A stretch of 64,000 bases of DNA from JADFQT01 sp965216025 (GCA_965216025.1 CBDCEX010000015.1:434001-498000); one strand, 5' to 3'; counted from the first letter of the stretch, positions 26,101-36,179 are shown. The notes: generated from the sequence alone by a model not told the origin. Program-made: numbers and translations.

Positions 26101-27084
26101 ATGGTACAGTCGTTAGAGCGACCAGCAGAGCAAGCTCCGGCATCCCCGCCGGTATTTCAGCGGGAGCCGCTGACGATGAAGTCGCTGCTGGAAGCCGGGG
26201 TCCACTTCGGGCATCAGACCCGTCGTTGGAACCCTAAAATGAAACGGTACATCTTCACCCAGCGTAACGGCATCCACATCATCGATCTCCAGCAGACCCT
26301 CGGTCTGATCCACGAGGCCTACCGGGCGATGGTTCAAGTAGCGGCCGACGGGGGCAAAGTTCTCTTCGTTGGCACCAAGAAGCAGGCCCAGGAAGTGGTG
26401 CAGAGCGAGGCCGAGCGATGCGGCATGTGGTACGTGAACCAGCGTTGGCTGGGCGGCACACTAACCAACTTCCAGACCATCCGCACCCGCATCAACTACA
26501 TGATTGAGCTTCAGCAAAAGAAGGAACAGGGCTACTTCAGGCTGCTTCCAAAGAAGGAAGGGGTGAAACTGGGGGAGACTCTAGCGAAGCTGGAGAAGTA
26601 CTTTTTGGGCATCAAGGACATGACGGCTCCACCGGCGGCGATGTTCGTCATCGACATTGGAAAAGAAGATCTTTGCATCGCGGAAGCCCACCGGTTGGGC
26701 GTCAAGATATTCTCCATTGTGGACTCGGACTGCGACCCTTCGAAAATAATACATCCCATCCCCGGAAACGACGACGCGGTGCGCTCCATACGGCTTATCA
26801 CTGGCCGCATGGCCACCGCCGTTCTGGAGGGAACGGCTCAGCGGGAAACGATGCTGCTAGAGCAGGAGGAGGAACTCCGGGCTGCTCAGGCCGAGGAAGC
26901 CGCGGCAGCCGCAGAACTAAGGGGTGAAAACGCAGAGCTCAGCGAGGAAAACGCGGAGCTCTCGGCTTTGGAGACCGCGCCCCTTGAGGAACTGGCCGAA
27001 ATGATGCAGCAGGCTCCGCCAGATGACACTCCGTCGGAGTCCTCGGAAGGAGGCGACCCGAACTCAGGTTTCTACTCCGATTAG
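26101..27084 (+). CDS. rpsB: 30S ribosomal protein S2 with a long acidic tail
   Basis: 327 residues against about 230-260 usual. The S2 core starts at about residue 25 (MKSLLEAGVHFGHQTRRWNP) and includes FTQRNGIHIIDLQQT, NQRWLGGTLTNF and the C-terminal IVDSDCDPSKI and NDDAVRSIRLI. The remaining 75 residues are Glu/Ala rich with a short internal repeat (ENAELSEENAELS), probably a coiled coil or disordered tail. The start at 26101 is given because the frame is open and lies behind AAAGGCAGG; an internal start at ATG 26176 would give the usual N-terminus. tsf follows at 31 bases. Confidence 0.95.
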   Translation: MVQSLERPAEQAPASPPVFQREPLTMKSLLEAGVHFGHQTRRWNPKMKRYIFTQRNGIHIIDLQQTLGLIHEAYRAMVQVAADGGKVLFVGTKKQAQEVVQSEAERCGMWYVNQRWLGGTLTNFQTIRTRINYMIELQQKKEQGYFRLLPKKEGVKLGETLAKLEKYFLGIKDMTAPPAAMFVIDIGKEDLCIAEAHRLGVKIFSIVDSDCDPSKIIHPIPGNDDAVRSIRLITGRMATAVLEGTAQRETMLLEQEEELRAAQAEEAAAAAELRGENAELSEENAELSALETAPLEELAEMMQQAPPDDTPSESSEGGDPNSGFYSD

Positions 27085-27115
27085 TTCCACCCAGCCAATT
27101 TCCGGAGGACGACTT

Positions 27116-27619
27116 TTGGCGGCTACGGTCGAGCAGATTAGGGCCTTAAGAGAACAAACCGGCGCCGGGATAATGGATTGCAAGCAGGCGTTAGAAGACA
27201 GCAGCGGCAACCTGGACCAAGCCGCTGATGCACTGCGTCAAAAGGGATTTGCCCAGGCGGCCAAGCGGTCGGGACGGGCGACCACTGAAGGTGTCGTCGA
27301 GGCCTACATACACACGGGTGGCCGGGTAGGCGCGCTGGTAGAATTAGGCTGCGAAACTGATTTCGTGGCCCGCACTGCGGAGTTCAAGGACCTGGCTCAC
27401 AACATTGCCATGCAGGTCGCGGCGATGGCACCCGCTTATCTGGACCAGGAGGAAATGGAAAGCGAGGATACCCGTCCTCCGGCGCAGGTGAGCCTGCTCC
27501 AACAGCCTTTCATCAAAGACAGCTCCCGCTCCGTGGGAGAAATGGTCCAGGAAATGGCCGCCAAAGTGGGGGAGAACGTCAAACTCGTCCGTTTCAGCAG
27601 ATTGGCTCTTGAAGAGTAG
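27116..27619 (+). CDS. tsf: elongation factor Ts, short form
   Basis: 167 residues from TTG 27116, behind CCGGAGGA. Exchanges GDP for GTP on EF-Tu. The N-terminal UBA-like part (VEQIRALREQTGAGIMDCK, then QALEDS) and GCETDFVAR of the core are clear. The protein lacks most of the second half of long EF-Ts proteins, as in other short forms. It ends 15 bases before pyrH. Upstream in-frame starts inside rpsB are unlikely since the ribosome site fits TTG. Confidence 0.93.
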   Translation: MAATVEQIRALREQTGAGIMDCKQALEDSSGNLDQAADALRQKGFAQAAKRSGRATTEGVVEAYIHTGGRVGALVELGCETDFVARTAEFKDLAHNIAMQVAAMAPAYLDQEEMESEDTRPPAQVSLLQQPFIKDSSRSVGEMVQEMAAKVGENVKLVRFSRLALEE

Positions 27620-27634
27620 CCCTGGTTAGGCCCT

Positions 27635-28360
<726 letters not shown>

Positions 28361-28362
28361 CC

Positions 28363-28953
28363 ATGCCAGGAACAAATGATGAGGACACCACTCTCACCAC
28401 CGCCGAAATTCTGGCTGAGACGGAGCGGAAGATGGACAACTCCATCGCCGCTTTGAAAAGAGAACTGGGCACCATCAGGACCGGCCGAGCCACGCCGGCC
28501 TTGATTGAAAATGTTTCGGTGGATTATTATGGCGTCGCCACTCCCTTGAACCAGATCGCGTCCATTTCCGCGCCGGACGCCCGGGTAATCATGGTACAGC
28601 CCTGGGACAAGCAGGCCTTGCGCGAAATAGAAAAAAGTTTGCTGAAATCAGAAATGGGTTTTAACCCGTCCAACGACGGAAACATCATCACCGTTCCCAT
28701 TCCTCCCTTGACCCAAGAGCGCCGTCAGGAATTGGTTCGGCTGCTCAAGCGCAAGTTGGAGGAGGGCAAGGTTTCCATACGCAATGTTCGGCGCGATGGG
28801 GTCGAGACGCTGCGTAAGTTGGAGCGGGAGAAAGCCATCTCCCAGGACGAAAACCACAGAAGCCAGGACCAGCTGCAAAAGGCCACCGACGCCCATGTTA
28901 AGACTGTGGATGAAGTCGGCAGTTCTAAAGAAACCGAAATAATGCAGGTCTAA
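28363..28953 (+). CDS. frr: ribosome recycling factor
   Basis: 196 residues. With EF-G it splits ribosomes after termination. The family core ELGTIRTGRATPALIENVSV, YYGVATPLNQIASISAPDAR and VQPWDKQALREIEKS is intact, followed by the long helix KVSIRNVRRDGVETLRKLER. There are about ten extra residues at the N-terminus. It lies five bases before uppS. Confidence 0.96.
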   Translation: MPGTNDEDTTLTTAEILAETERKMDNSIAALKRELGTIRTGRATPALIENVSVDYYGVATPLNQIASISAPDARVIMVQPWDKQALREIEKSLLKSEMGFNPSNDGNIITVPIPPLTQERRQELVRLLKRKLEEGKVSIRNVRRDGVETLRKLEREKAISQDENHRSQDQLQKATDAHVKTVDEVGSSKETEIMQV

Positions 28954-28957
28954 AGCA

Positions 28958-29713
28958 GTGCTGCCCCAGTCCGAAGCCTCCGCCGTCACCAGGCAGGAAT
29001 CGGCCCCCAAGTCCACCAAGGTCCCCTGCCACGTTGCCATTATTATGGACGGGAATGGCCGTTGGGCCGAGCAGCAGGGTCTGCCTCGTCTGGCCGGCCA
29101 TCGAGTCGGCATGGACCGGATTCAGCAGGTTCTGGAAATACTGGCGGAAAAGGGAGTGGCCTTCGTTACGCTGTACGCCTTTTCCACGGAAAATTGGAGT
29201 CGCCCCCCCGGCGAAGTAGAGGGTATTCTCGAGCTTCTCGAGGAGGCGCTCCGCAGCAAAATTCAGACTCTCCACGATAAAAACGTTAGGGTGGTCCACC
29301 TGGGCAAGGTGGACAAGCTGGCTCCCAGCCTTCGCCGGGCGGTGGCCCATGCCCAGGAACTGACCCAAAACAACACCGGGATAACCCTGAACGTCGCCTT
29401 TGATTACGGCGGACGCGACGAGATATTGGAGGCGGTGCGCCGCATCATCCGGGAGCAGGTCCCCGAGGAAGCCGTGGACGAAAGGCTGTTCAGCAGCCAT
29501 TTGTTCACCAACCAGTGTCCGGACCCAGACCTGGTTATTCGAACCGGTGGGGAGTTGCGCCTTAGCAATTTCCTGCTCTGGCAGTCGGCCTACAGCGAGT
29601 ATTACCATACCTCCACCTTCTGGCCGGACCTGGATGCGGCTGAGCTGGAGCGGGCCCTGGAGTCCTACAGCAACCGTCAGCGGCGTTTTGGCAACGTAGC
29701 CCCCGAGGCCTGA
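28958..29713 (+). CDS. uppS: isoprenyl diphosphate synthase (undecaprenyl type)
   Basis: 251 residues from GTG 28958. Condenses isopentenyl diphosphate onto farnesyl diphosphate to give the lipid carrier for cell-envelope sugars. Catalytic Asp in IIMDGNGRWA, then LYAFSTENWSRP, NVAFDYGGRDEI and RTGGELRLSNFLLWQSAYSE. The usual acceptor motif has SGE(Q/M)R; here it is TGGELR. The N-terminal 25 residues look unstructured. cdsA starts two bases later. Confidence 0.94.
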   Translation: MLPQSEASAVTRQESAPKSTKVPCHVAIIMDGNGRWAEQQGLPRLAGHRVGMDRIQQVLEILAEKGVAFVTLYAFSTENWSRPPGEVEGILELLEEALRSKIQTLHDKNVRVVHLGKVDKLAPSLRRAVAHAQELTQNNTGITLNVAFDYGGRDEILEAVRRIIREQVPEEAVDERLFSSHLFTNQCPDPDLVIRTGGELRLSNFLLWQSAYSEYYHTSTFWPDLDAAELERALESYSNRQRRFGNVAPEA

Positions 29714-29715
29714 CA

Positions 29716-30537
29716 GTGATCCAGCGCGTGCTCACGGCGCTGGTAGCTATCCCCCTGCTGGTCACCTCTATCTGGTTTGGCGCCCCCTGGCTGACCCTGC
29801 TCCTGCTCCTGGTTGTAATTCTAGGTATCTGGGAGTTGTATCGTCTTTGCCCGGGGGATGGTCAAAGCCTGCCCACCCCCTTGGGAATTATCTGGGTTAT
29901 AGCCTTTGTTCTCGGGGGTCAGGCTGCCAGCGGGCCGTCCCACTTTCTAACCATATCGTTGGTGGTTTTTGGATGTGGGTCCTTTCTAACCCTGCTTTGG
30001 TTGGTAGCTTTTTTTCGTGGGCCAGGATTGGGGATCAAAACAGCCTACTTAATCGGCGGCCCCATCTACGTGGGATTCCTGCTGGGACATGTGCTGGTGC
30101 TGAGGGACCTCGGCGATGGCGACAGCCTGGGCCGTGACTGGGTGCTGTTCGCCCTGCTGGTGACTTTTGCGACCGATACCGGCGCGTTTTTGGTGGGAAA
30201 AGCCCTAGGTCGCCACCCCATGTATCTCCGAATCAGCCCAAACAAGACCTGGGAAGGAGCAGCGGGCGGGTTCTGCCTGGCGATGATCGCGGCCGGGGTG
30301 CTGCCCCAATGGCTGGAGCTGGGTTTGTTTCGCTGGCAACTCTTGGTTATCGGTGCTACAGTAGGCGTCGTCGCTCAAATGGGTGATTTACTGGAATCGA
30401 AGTTGAAGCGGATTTCCGGAGTAAAGGACGCCAGCGGCATGATACCGGGCCACGGCGGGATTTTGGACCGCCTGGACAGCCTGGTAATCTCCCTGCCTGC
30501 CGTCTACTATCTGGTTACGCTGGTATTCCTTCCCTGA
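29716..30537 (+). CDS. cdsA: phosphatidate cytidylyltransferase
   Basis: 273 residues, starting at GTG, with about seven membrane helices. Makes CDP-diacylglycerol for phospholipid synthesis. The C-terminal family signature is complete (LLESKLKRISGVKDASGMIP followed by GHGGILDRLDSL), with ISPNKTWEGAAGG upstream. The gene is translationally close to uppS and is followed at 36 bases by dxr. Confidence 0.94.
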   Translation: MIQRVLTALVAIPLLVTSIWFGAPWLTLLLLLVVILGIWELYRLCPGDGQSLPTPLGIIWVIAFVLGGQAASGPSHFLTISLVVFGCGSFLTLLWLVAFFRGPGLGIKTAYLIGGPIYVGFLLGHVLVLRDLGDGDSLGRDWVLFALLVTFATDTGAFLVGKALGRHPMYLRISPNKTWEGAAGGFCLAMIAAGVLPQWLELGLFRWQLLVIGATVGVVAQMGDLLESKLKRISGVKDASGMIPGHGGILDRLDSLVISLPAVYYLVTLVFLP

Positions 30538-30573
30538 CAAAAGACGCCCTGAAGAAATGACGAAAAAACCGGC

Positions 30574-31698
30574 ATGAAAAAAATAGTGGTTCTTGGCTCA
30601 ACCGGCTCCATCGGGCGTCAAACCCTCGACATCGTTCGGGCCTTCCCTGAGGAATTCGAGGTTGTGGGCCTGGCGGCGGGCAACAACGTGGCTGTGCTGC
30701 GAGAGCAGATTCGGGAATTTAGCCCCCGATATTTTTGCTCTCAAACTTCGATCGACCCCCTTCCATCCGGCGCCCGGTTCACTCCCATGTCTGAAATGGT
30801 CTGCCTGGACGAGGTGGACCTGGTGATGGTCGCCACCATCGGCTCGGTAGGGTTGGTGCCCACGTTGAACGCGCTGGAACGGGGCAAAGCGGTGGCCCTC
30901 TGCAACAAGGAGCCCATCGTCATGGCCGGCCAGCTGATCAAGGAATACGAAGCCAAATACGGCGGGCAAGTGCTGCCCGTAGACAGCGAACCCAGCGCCA
31001 TTTGGCAGTGTATTCAAGGCGAAAACGACGGCATCCGCCGGTTGATAATTACTGCCTCCGGCGGGCCCTTTCGGGTATGGCCTTTAGCCGAGCTGTCCCA
31101 GGTCACACCGGCCCAAGCCCTACGCCATCCAACCTGGCAGATGGGCCGAAAGATCACCATCGACTCCGCCACCTTGATGAATAAAGCCTTTGAAGTCATA
31201 GAATCTCACTGGTTATTTGATGTCGCCTGGAATAAAATTGAAGTAATGGTTCACCCGCAGAGCACTATTCACTCTATGGTGGAATTCGCAGACGGCTCGG
31301 TCAAAGCGCAGCTAGGCCCTCCCGACATGCGCTTGCCAATACAGTACGCCCTCTTCTATCCGCACCGGCTGCCCAACCAACTGATACCCCGCCTGGATAC
31401 CGGCGCCGCCTATTCTCTGAATCTGGAGCCTCTGGAGGAGGAGCGGTACCCTTGTTTCGGGCTGGCATTGCAGGCCGCCAAGAAGGGAGGCACTTATCCC
31501 ACGGTGCTGAGCGCCGCCGATGATGTGGCGGTCAACGCTTTTTTGGACGGCAGGCTTGGATTCACCGGGATTCATGACCTGGTGGAACGGGTCTTGTCCG
31601 ACCACCAGCCGGGACCGGGACGAGAGTTGGACGAGTTGTTGGAGACCGACACCTGGGCCACCCGCCGCGCCACCGAATTCGTAAAGGAATATTCTTAA
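30574..31698 (+). CDS. dxr: 1-deoxy-D-xylulose 5-phosphate reductoisomerase
   Basis: 374 residues. Second step of the MEP isoprenoid route, converting DXP to MEP with NADPH and Mg or Mn. Start KKIVVLGSTGSIGRQTLDIV contains the NADPH loop. CNKEPIVMAGQL, PVDSEPSAIWQCI and ITASGGPFR carry catalytic and metal-binding residues; MNKAFEVIESHWLFDV and MVHPQSTIHSMVEFADGSV follow. It ends overlapping the start of rseP by one base. ispG, a later step of the same route, is downstream past the IS630 insertion. Confidence 0.96.
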   Translation: MKKIVVLGSTGSIGRQTLDIVRAFPEEFEVVGLAAGNNVAVLREQIREFSPRYFCSQTSIDPLPSGARFTPMSEMVCLDEVDLVMVATIGSVGLVPTLNALERGKAVALCNKEPIVMAGQLIKEYEAKYGGQVLPVDSEPSAIWQCIQGENDGIRRLIITASGGPFRVWPLAELSQVTPAQALRHPTWQMGRKITIDSATLMNKAFEVIESHWLFDVAWNKIEVMVHPQSTIHSMVEFADGSVKAQLGPPDMRLPIQYALFYPHRLPNQLIPRLDTGAAYSLNLEPLEEERYPCFGLALQAAKKGGTYPTVLSAADDVAVNAFLDGRLGFTGIHDLVERVLSDHQPGPGRELDELLETDTWATRRATEFVKEYS

Positions 31699-33071
31699 TG
31701 GAAGCCCTCTTCAGCTCCATTTGGACCTTCATCGCCGACATCAATTGGACCACCGTCGTTATCGCCCTTGCATCGTTTATCCCCCTGCTCCTTTTTCTGG
31801 TGGTGGTTCACGAGTGGGGGCATTTCATCACCGCCAAGTGGTTCGGCGTTAAGGTTCTGGAGTTTGGTGTTGGCTACCCTCCCAAGGCCTTCGGCTTCTA
31901 CACCGGCAGAACCCCCGTCTTGGTGGATCAAAACACCCAGTTCGTCAACGTCGCTGACGCCCAAGCGCTCCGCACCGGCCAGTTCGTCCGGGTCAGCTCC
32001 GGAGAGGACCAAGACGGCAACCTGGTCGCCCGAATCATCGAAGTGCCCCCGCAGGGTTCCCGCCAGAAGGGGCCCCAGTCGCTGCAGGAGCTGTCCAGCG
32101 ACGAATACCTGAAGCACGAGGGGAAAGTGCGGGAGGTCTCCGGGAATACCGTGATGCTGGCCGACATGCTCTACTCGGTGAATTGGACTCCCTTGGGGGG
32201 ATTCGTGCGTCTGGCCGGGGAGAGTAATCCGGCCGTGCCTCGCAGCCTGGCCAGCAAGGGCGTCGGGCCCCGGGCAGTGGTGCTGGCCGCAGGGTCATTT
32301 ATGAACGCCATATTGCCTCTGGTGATCTTCACTTTTCTGTTCATGATTCCGCATGACGTTACCGTCGGTAACGTCATGGTAAGCAAGGTAGTTCCCGGCT
32401 CACCGGCTGAAAAGGCGGGTATGCGGCCCGATGATATTATCCTTCAGGCCGGCGGACGCGAGGTAGACAACCGCGGCGACCTGATACGCATGATCACCCT
32501 CAGTGCTGGTTCCGAGATGGAATGGATGGTCGAACGTGGCGGCCGGCAGGTGCTTATCCGAGTGGCCCCCCGAACCAATCCTCCGGAAGGGCAAGGCGCA
32601 ACGGGCATAGCCATCGAGTTGGTCAATCCTCGGGTGGTACGCAGGTGGGACCCCCCCTGGACTGCCGCCTACCGCAGCGTTACCGACACCTGGGAACTAT
32701 TGGAGCTGCTGAAGCGGGAGGTTTCCAGCTGGTTCAGCGGCGGCAAAGCTCCGGAGCTTTCTGGCCCCATTGGCATAGCTCAAATCACCGGCGAGGTCAC
32801 CCAGCAGGGGGGCTTCCGAGGCTGGCTGGTATTGGCCATACTATTCAGCATCAACCTGGCCATCCTCAACATTCTGCCCATACCCATGTTGGACGGCGGC
32901 CGCCTGCTGTTCGTTGGAATAGAGTGGGTGCGTGGCGGTAAGCGGGTTCCACCGGAAAAAGAAAGTATGGTGCACTTGATTGGTTTTGTGGTGCTGATCG
33001 GGCTGATCCTTTGGATTAGCGCCATCGACATTAACCGGCTCGTGCAGGGAGTCAGCCCCTTGGGTGGATAA
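31698..33071 (+). CDS. rseP: RseP-type site-2 membrane protease with a large internal insertion
   Basis: 457 residues. Intramembrane zinc protease that cuts membrane-bound regulators. HEWGH at 38-42 lies in the first helix. A PDZ domain follows (VVPGSPAEKAGMRPDDIILQ, then AGGREV) and LDGGR lies near residue 395 in a late helix, so all active residues are there. Between the first helix and WTPLGGFVRLAGE there are about 85 extra residues (72-157) with a beta-rich look (NLVARIIEVPPQGSRQKG). This part is normally about ten residues long. The gene closes the rpsB-to-rseP block. Confidence 0.93.
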   Translation: MEALFSSIWTFIADINWTTVVIALASFIPLLLFLVVVHEWGHFITAKWFGVKVLEFGVGYPPKAFGFYTGRTPVLVDQNTQFVNVADAQALRTGQFVRVSSGEDQDGNLVARIIEVPPQGSRQKGPQSLQELSSDEYLKHEGKVREVSGNTVMLADMLYSVNWTPLGGFVRLAGESNPAVPRSLASKGVGPRAVVLAAGSFMNAILPLVIFTFLFMIPHDVTVGNVMVSKVVPGSPAEKAGMRPDDIILQAGGREVDNRGDLIRMITLSAGSEMEWMVERGGRQVLIRVAPRTNPPEGQGATGIAIELVNPRVVRRWDPPWTAAYRSVTDTWELLELLKREVSSWFSGGKAPELSGPIGIAQITGEVTQQGGFRGWLVLAILFSINLAILNILPIPMLDGGRLLFVGIEWVRGGKRVPPEKESMVHLIGFVVLIGLILWISAIDINRLVQGVSPLGG

Positions 33072-33177
33072 GATTTGCCGCATGCCTGTTCTGGAAGGCT
33101 GTTCCGGATAGCTGTCCCGGATAGCTGTCAAGGAACGCGGAGGGATGGTTCCCGGGTCTTCCGGTTCTCCCCAGGGT

Positions 33178-33250
33178 CATTGCGAGTTATCATGCTCCGG
33201 CGGAGCGCCACCTACGAGTGAAAATGGGTTGCTCTCGGCTCATGGGCTCA
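33178..33250. repeat. dispersed intergenic repeat, copy 3 (reverse, partial)
   Basis: Starts TCATTGCGAGTTATCATG and runs through CTCCGGCGGAGCGCCACCTA. It is the reverse complement of the last 75 bases of the repeats at 5617 and 38007. Confidence 0.75.
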
Positions 33251-33274
33251 TTGCACAACACTTTTTCAACAAGA

Positions 33275-34159
33275 CTAAACCAAAGCCAAGGTGGGAACTA
33301 CATTGGGCAGTGATGCCAAAGGCACGGCAGGTGTAAAGATCAAAGCATCGGCTCGGGCCTGTAACCGGGTTGGGCAGCGACGTTTCACTTCTTCCTTACG
33401 GTGAGCTAGCCCGCCGAAGAATTGATTCATCTTCTCTTGGACTTTGGCTTTTGTTCCCAGGCATTCGTTGGCCGTGACCTCTTCTCTGGCCCAGTCCCAG
33501 ACGGCTTCGTCGGCGTTGAAGTCTGGGCTGTAGGCCGGTAAGGCCACCAACCGCAGATGCAAGTTCGGAGTGGTCAAATAGCTGCGAATCGCTGCTCCTC
33601 GGTGGGCTGGTCCATTGTCCCAGATTACTACCAGAGGTCCAGGATAGTTTGCTCTTAGCTGCTGTAAAAAGGCGGTGGAGGTCTCGGCATTGCTGTTTCC
33701 AGCTATTTCCATGGCTTCCACCTCCCCAGTCTCCAGACAAACTCCCGAGTAGTAGCAGGCCTTCTCTCCCCACCGGGGACTGGTGGAGTCCACCAGCGCT
33801 GCCTCTCCCTTGAGTACCCATTTGCCTCGCAGGTCGGCATCGGCCCGAAAGTGGGCTTCATCCACGAAGAAGATCTTGGCTCCACTCTCTTGGGCCTCCT
33901 CTCGGATTTGGCTGTACTGGAGGACGAAGGCTTTCCGTTCTTCATCCTTGGCTTTCAGGAGGCGTTTCTTGGGTCGCTTCAGCACGAAGCCCAACCGATG
34001 GAGGTAGTTCAAGCAACTGCTCCGACTCAGCCCCAGGTCAAAGCTCTGCTTGAGAAATTGCCTTACTACTTTCCAGTTCCAGTTGGACAATTCAATCCCC
34101 GCCTCCCCGGGCGGATTTTGCACCGCAGACTTCAGTTGGTTCTGTTGACCTCGGTTCAA
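33275..34159 (-). CDS. IS630 transposase, DDE frame (copy A)
   Basis: 294 residues. HTH tail (KQSFDLGLSRSSCLNYLHR) and the DDE core with FVDEAHFRADADLRG, VVIWDNGPAHRG and YSPDFNADEAVWDWARE. It overlaps the first frame by four bases, and a -1 slip on a run of seven C on the coding strand would join GGSPP to VLNRGQQNQ in one protein. Confidence 0.88.
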   Translation of the reverse strand: MNRGQQNQLKSAVQNPPGEAGIELSNWNWKVVRQFLKQSFDLGLSRSSCLNYLHRLGFVLKRPKKRLLKAKDEERKAFVLQYSQIREEAQESGAKIFFVDEAHFRADADLRGKWVLKGEAALVDSTSPRWGEKACYYSGVCLETGEVEAMEIAGNSNAETSTAFLQQLRANYPGPLVVIWDNGPAHRGAAIRSYLTTPNLHLRLVALPAYSPDFNADEAVWDWAREEVTANECLGTKAKVQEKMNQFFGGLAHRKEEVKRRCPTRLQARADALIFTPAVPLASLPNVVPTLALV

Positions 34160-34506
34160 GACGGGGGGGAACCCCCAGTCTGCTCAAAGACCAAACCTTG
34201 GGCCCCGCCTTGGCGAAAGTTGTCCAGCCAGTTTCCGATGGTATGAGGCTCTCTCTCCAAAGCCTCAGCCACTTGAGTGGCCGACCACCCTTGGGCCAAC
34301 AACCATAGCCCATGCCATCGCTCTCGCTCCCGAGGTGTTGGCGCCCGATACATCCTTTCCCGTAAGTCGCCTACATCCAGTTGCCACCGTTCCAGGAGTT
34401 GCACTATTTCCTTCATCCCTTCCACCACCGCCAATCGACTTCTTTTACAGAATATCGCAACTCCTCTTCGGGTTCGCTTTATGTAGGTTTCACCTTAGCT
34501 TTGGTT
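33278..34506 (-). mobile_element. IS630-family element, copy A
   Basis: 1229 bp with inverted ends AACCAAAGCCAAGGTGGGAA and AACCAAAGCTAAGGTGAAAC, flanked by TA on both sides. The stop codon of the transposase is completed by the flanking TA. It splits rseP from ispG. A second copy of equal length is at 50218. Confidence 0.93.
34156..34434 (-). CDS. IS630 transposase, N-terminal frame (copy A)
   Basis: 92 residues of helix-turn-helix type (LLAQGWSATQVAEALEREPH, then TIGNWLDNFRQGG). It ends shortly after the seven-C run. Its sequence is the same as in copy B. Confidence 0.85.
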   Translation of the reverse strand: MAVVEGMKEIVQLLERWQLDVGDLRERMYRAPTPRERERWHGLWLLAQGWSATQVAEALEREPHTIGNWLDNFRQGGAQGLVFEQTGGSPPS

Positions 34507-34944
34507 TAGTACACGAGTACACTTCTTGTCATTCTGAGGAAGCGGGGCTGGCGAACAATCTGAGGTTCTTCGCCTCCACTATGTTTCGGTTCAGAAAGAC
34601 AGCCTGCCGCTACCACAAACTGTCGTGTATTAAGGCCCTTGGGGGGAGGATTGAGGCGCCGGGTATCACTCCCATCCCGCCCTTCCCTATTTCAAGGGGA
34701 AGCGGTTATTTTCAGATCAGCAAAGCCATCCTTCCTTACTTTCTTGAGATTGCTTCGGGCCTACCGCCCTCCCAATAACAATCGAAATCCCCTGCTCAAG
34801 GGAGGCGGGGCTCTGGTGCGGCCCGATGGTTCGTGTTACATTTACCCGCGACATTTCCTTGCTTGGCGGGGCAGCCCTAACTGCTCCAATAAGGCGGGAA
34901 TTCTGCTAGCCCAATCCTGGCCAGCTAAAATCCGGGGAATAGCC
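34507..34944. other. intergenic region upstream of ispG
   Basis: About 440 bases. A CATTCTGAGGAAGC...CAATCTGAGGTTC stretch at 34530-34572 is a weak copy of the CATTGCGAG-type repeat. The frame of ispG is open upstream to 34639, but this part has no protein-like features. No good promoter pair was found. Confidence 0.45.
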
Positions 34945-36084
34945 TTGAATAAACGTCGGATCACTATGCCGGTGCAGGTCGGCGGAGTCCAGGTCGGCGG
35001 CGGAGCCGACATCACCGTCCAGTCCATGACCAAATCCGACACCAGGGATGTGGCGGCAACGGTTCGGCAGATCCGGGAGCTGGAGGAGGTTGGCTGTGAG
35101 ATCATCCGCTGCGCCGTGCCCGACATGGCAGCGGCCCAGGCCATGGTGGAGATCAAGAAGCAGATTAACATTCCCCTCATAGCCGACATTCATTTCCATT
35201 ACCAGCTGGCCCTGGAGTGCGCCCGAGGCGGCGTCGACTGCTTGCGATTAAATCCGGGCAATCTTCGCAACGAAGACCAGGTCCGGGAGGTGGTGGCGGC
35301 GGCCCAGGAGCGGGAAATACCCATCCGCATTGGCGTGAATTTCGGCAGCCTGCCTCCGGTGGGCGGCATAGGACGCACCAGGGGCTTCTCCCGGCATATG
35401 GACATGGTTAATAAGCTCCCCAAATCTGGCGAAGGCCAGGAGGGCGAGTACAGCGTGGTCGACCACATGGTTGCCACGGCCCTTTGGGAGATAAGCCTGT
35501 TGGAGGAGCAAGACTTCGACCAGATCAAAATCTCCATGAAGGCCTTCGACGTTCCAACCACCGTCGAGGCCTATCAGCGGCTGTCGGAGATGGTTCCCTA
35601 TCCCCTGCATCTGGGAATTACCGAAGCCGGCACGGTCCAGGCCGGGTCCATTCGCACCGCCGTCGGCCTGGGCACCCTCTTGTATCAGGGGATCGGCGAC
35701 ACCATCCGGGTTTCCCTCAGCGGCGACTCCAAAGAGGAGGTTTTCGCCGGCTACGAGATTCTCAAGTCGTTGAACCTGCGCCGCAAGGGCGCCACCCTGG
35801 TGGCCTGCCCCAGCTGCGGCCGAGCCGACGTGGACGTGATCAAGCTGGCCAACGATGTTGACGCCTTGATCAAAAAAAGCAAGAAGAACATTAAGGTGGC
35901 GGTGATGGGCTGTGAGGTCAACGGGCCCGGTGAGGCCAAGGACGCCGACGTAGGTATCGCCGCCGGAGCCGGTCGCGCGGTCATCTTCCGCAAGGGTGAG
36001 AAGGTACGGGTTGTGGCGGCGGAAGATATGCTGACCGCCCTGATGGAAGAGGTGGAAAAGACCCCCGCCCCCAACGCCGGTTAG
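34945..36084 (+). CDS. ispG: 4-hydroxy-3-methylbut-2-enyl diphosphate synthase
   Basis: 379 residues from TTG 34945, seven bases after CCGGGGA; an ATG 22 bases later is an alternative. A 4Fe-4S enzyme that converts MEcPP to HMBPP in the MEP route. TIM-barrel part: ADITVQSMTKSDTRDV, PLIADIHFHYQLAL and LRLNPGNL. The C-terminal cluster-binding part has LVACPSCGR and AVMGCEVNGPGEA with the three cysteines. The core has a short extra loop (SGEGQEGEYSVVD). An open frame continues upstream to 34639 but lacks family similarity. Confidence 0.95.
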   Translation: MNKRRITMPVQVGGVQVGGGADITVQSMTKSDTRDVAATVRQIRELEEVGCEIIRCAVPDMAAAQAMVEIKKQINIPLIADIHFHYQLALECARGGVDCLRLNPGNLRNEDQVREVVAAAQEREIPIRIGVNFGSLPPVGGIGRTRGFSRHMDMVNKLPKSGEGQEGEYSVVDHMVATALWEISLLEEQDFDQIKISMKAFDVPTTVEAYQRLSEMVPYPLHLGITEAGTVQAGSIRTAVGLGTLLYQGIGDTIRVSLSGDSKEEVFAGYEILKSLNLRRKGATLVACPSCGRADVDVIKLANDVDALIKKSKKNIKVAVMGCEVNGPGEAKDADVGIAAGAGRAVIFRKGEKVRVVAAEDMLTALMEEVEKTPAPNAG

Positions 36085-36179
36085 CGGACTCCCTTTACCG
36101 ATACCAAAGTGATACCCGCAGAGCCGGCATTGGATTCCATGTAGATTCCACCTTGGCTTTGTTTTAGGAGACTTGCTCC

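Noticed and set aside
34639..34944. N-terminal extension of IspG by about 100 residues
   Set aside because: It has no family similarity and runs through intergenic sequence; TTG 34945 has a ribosome site.
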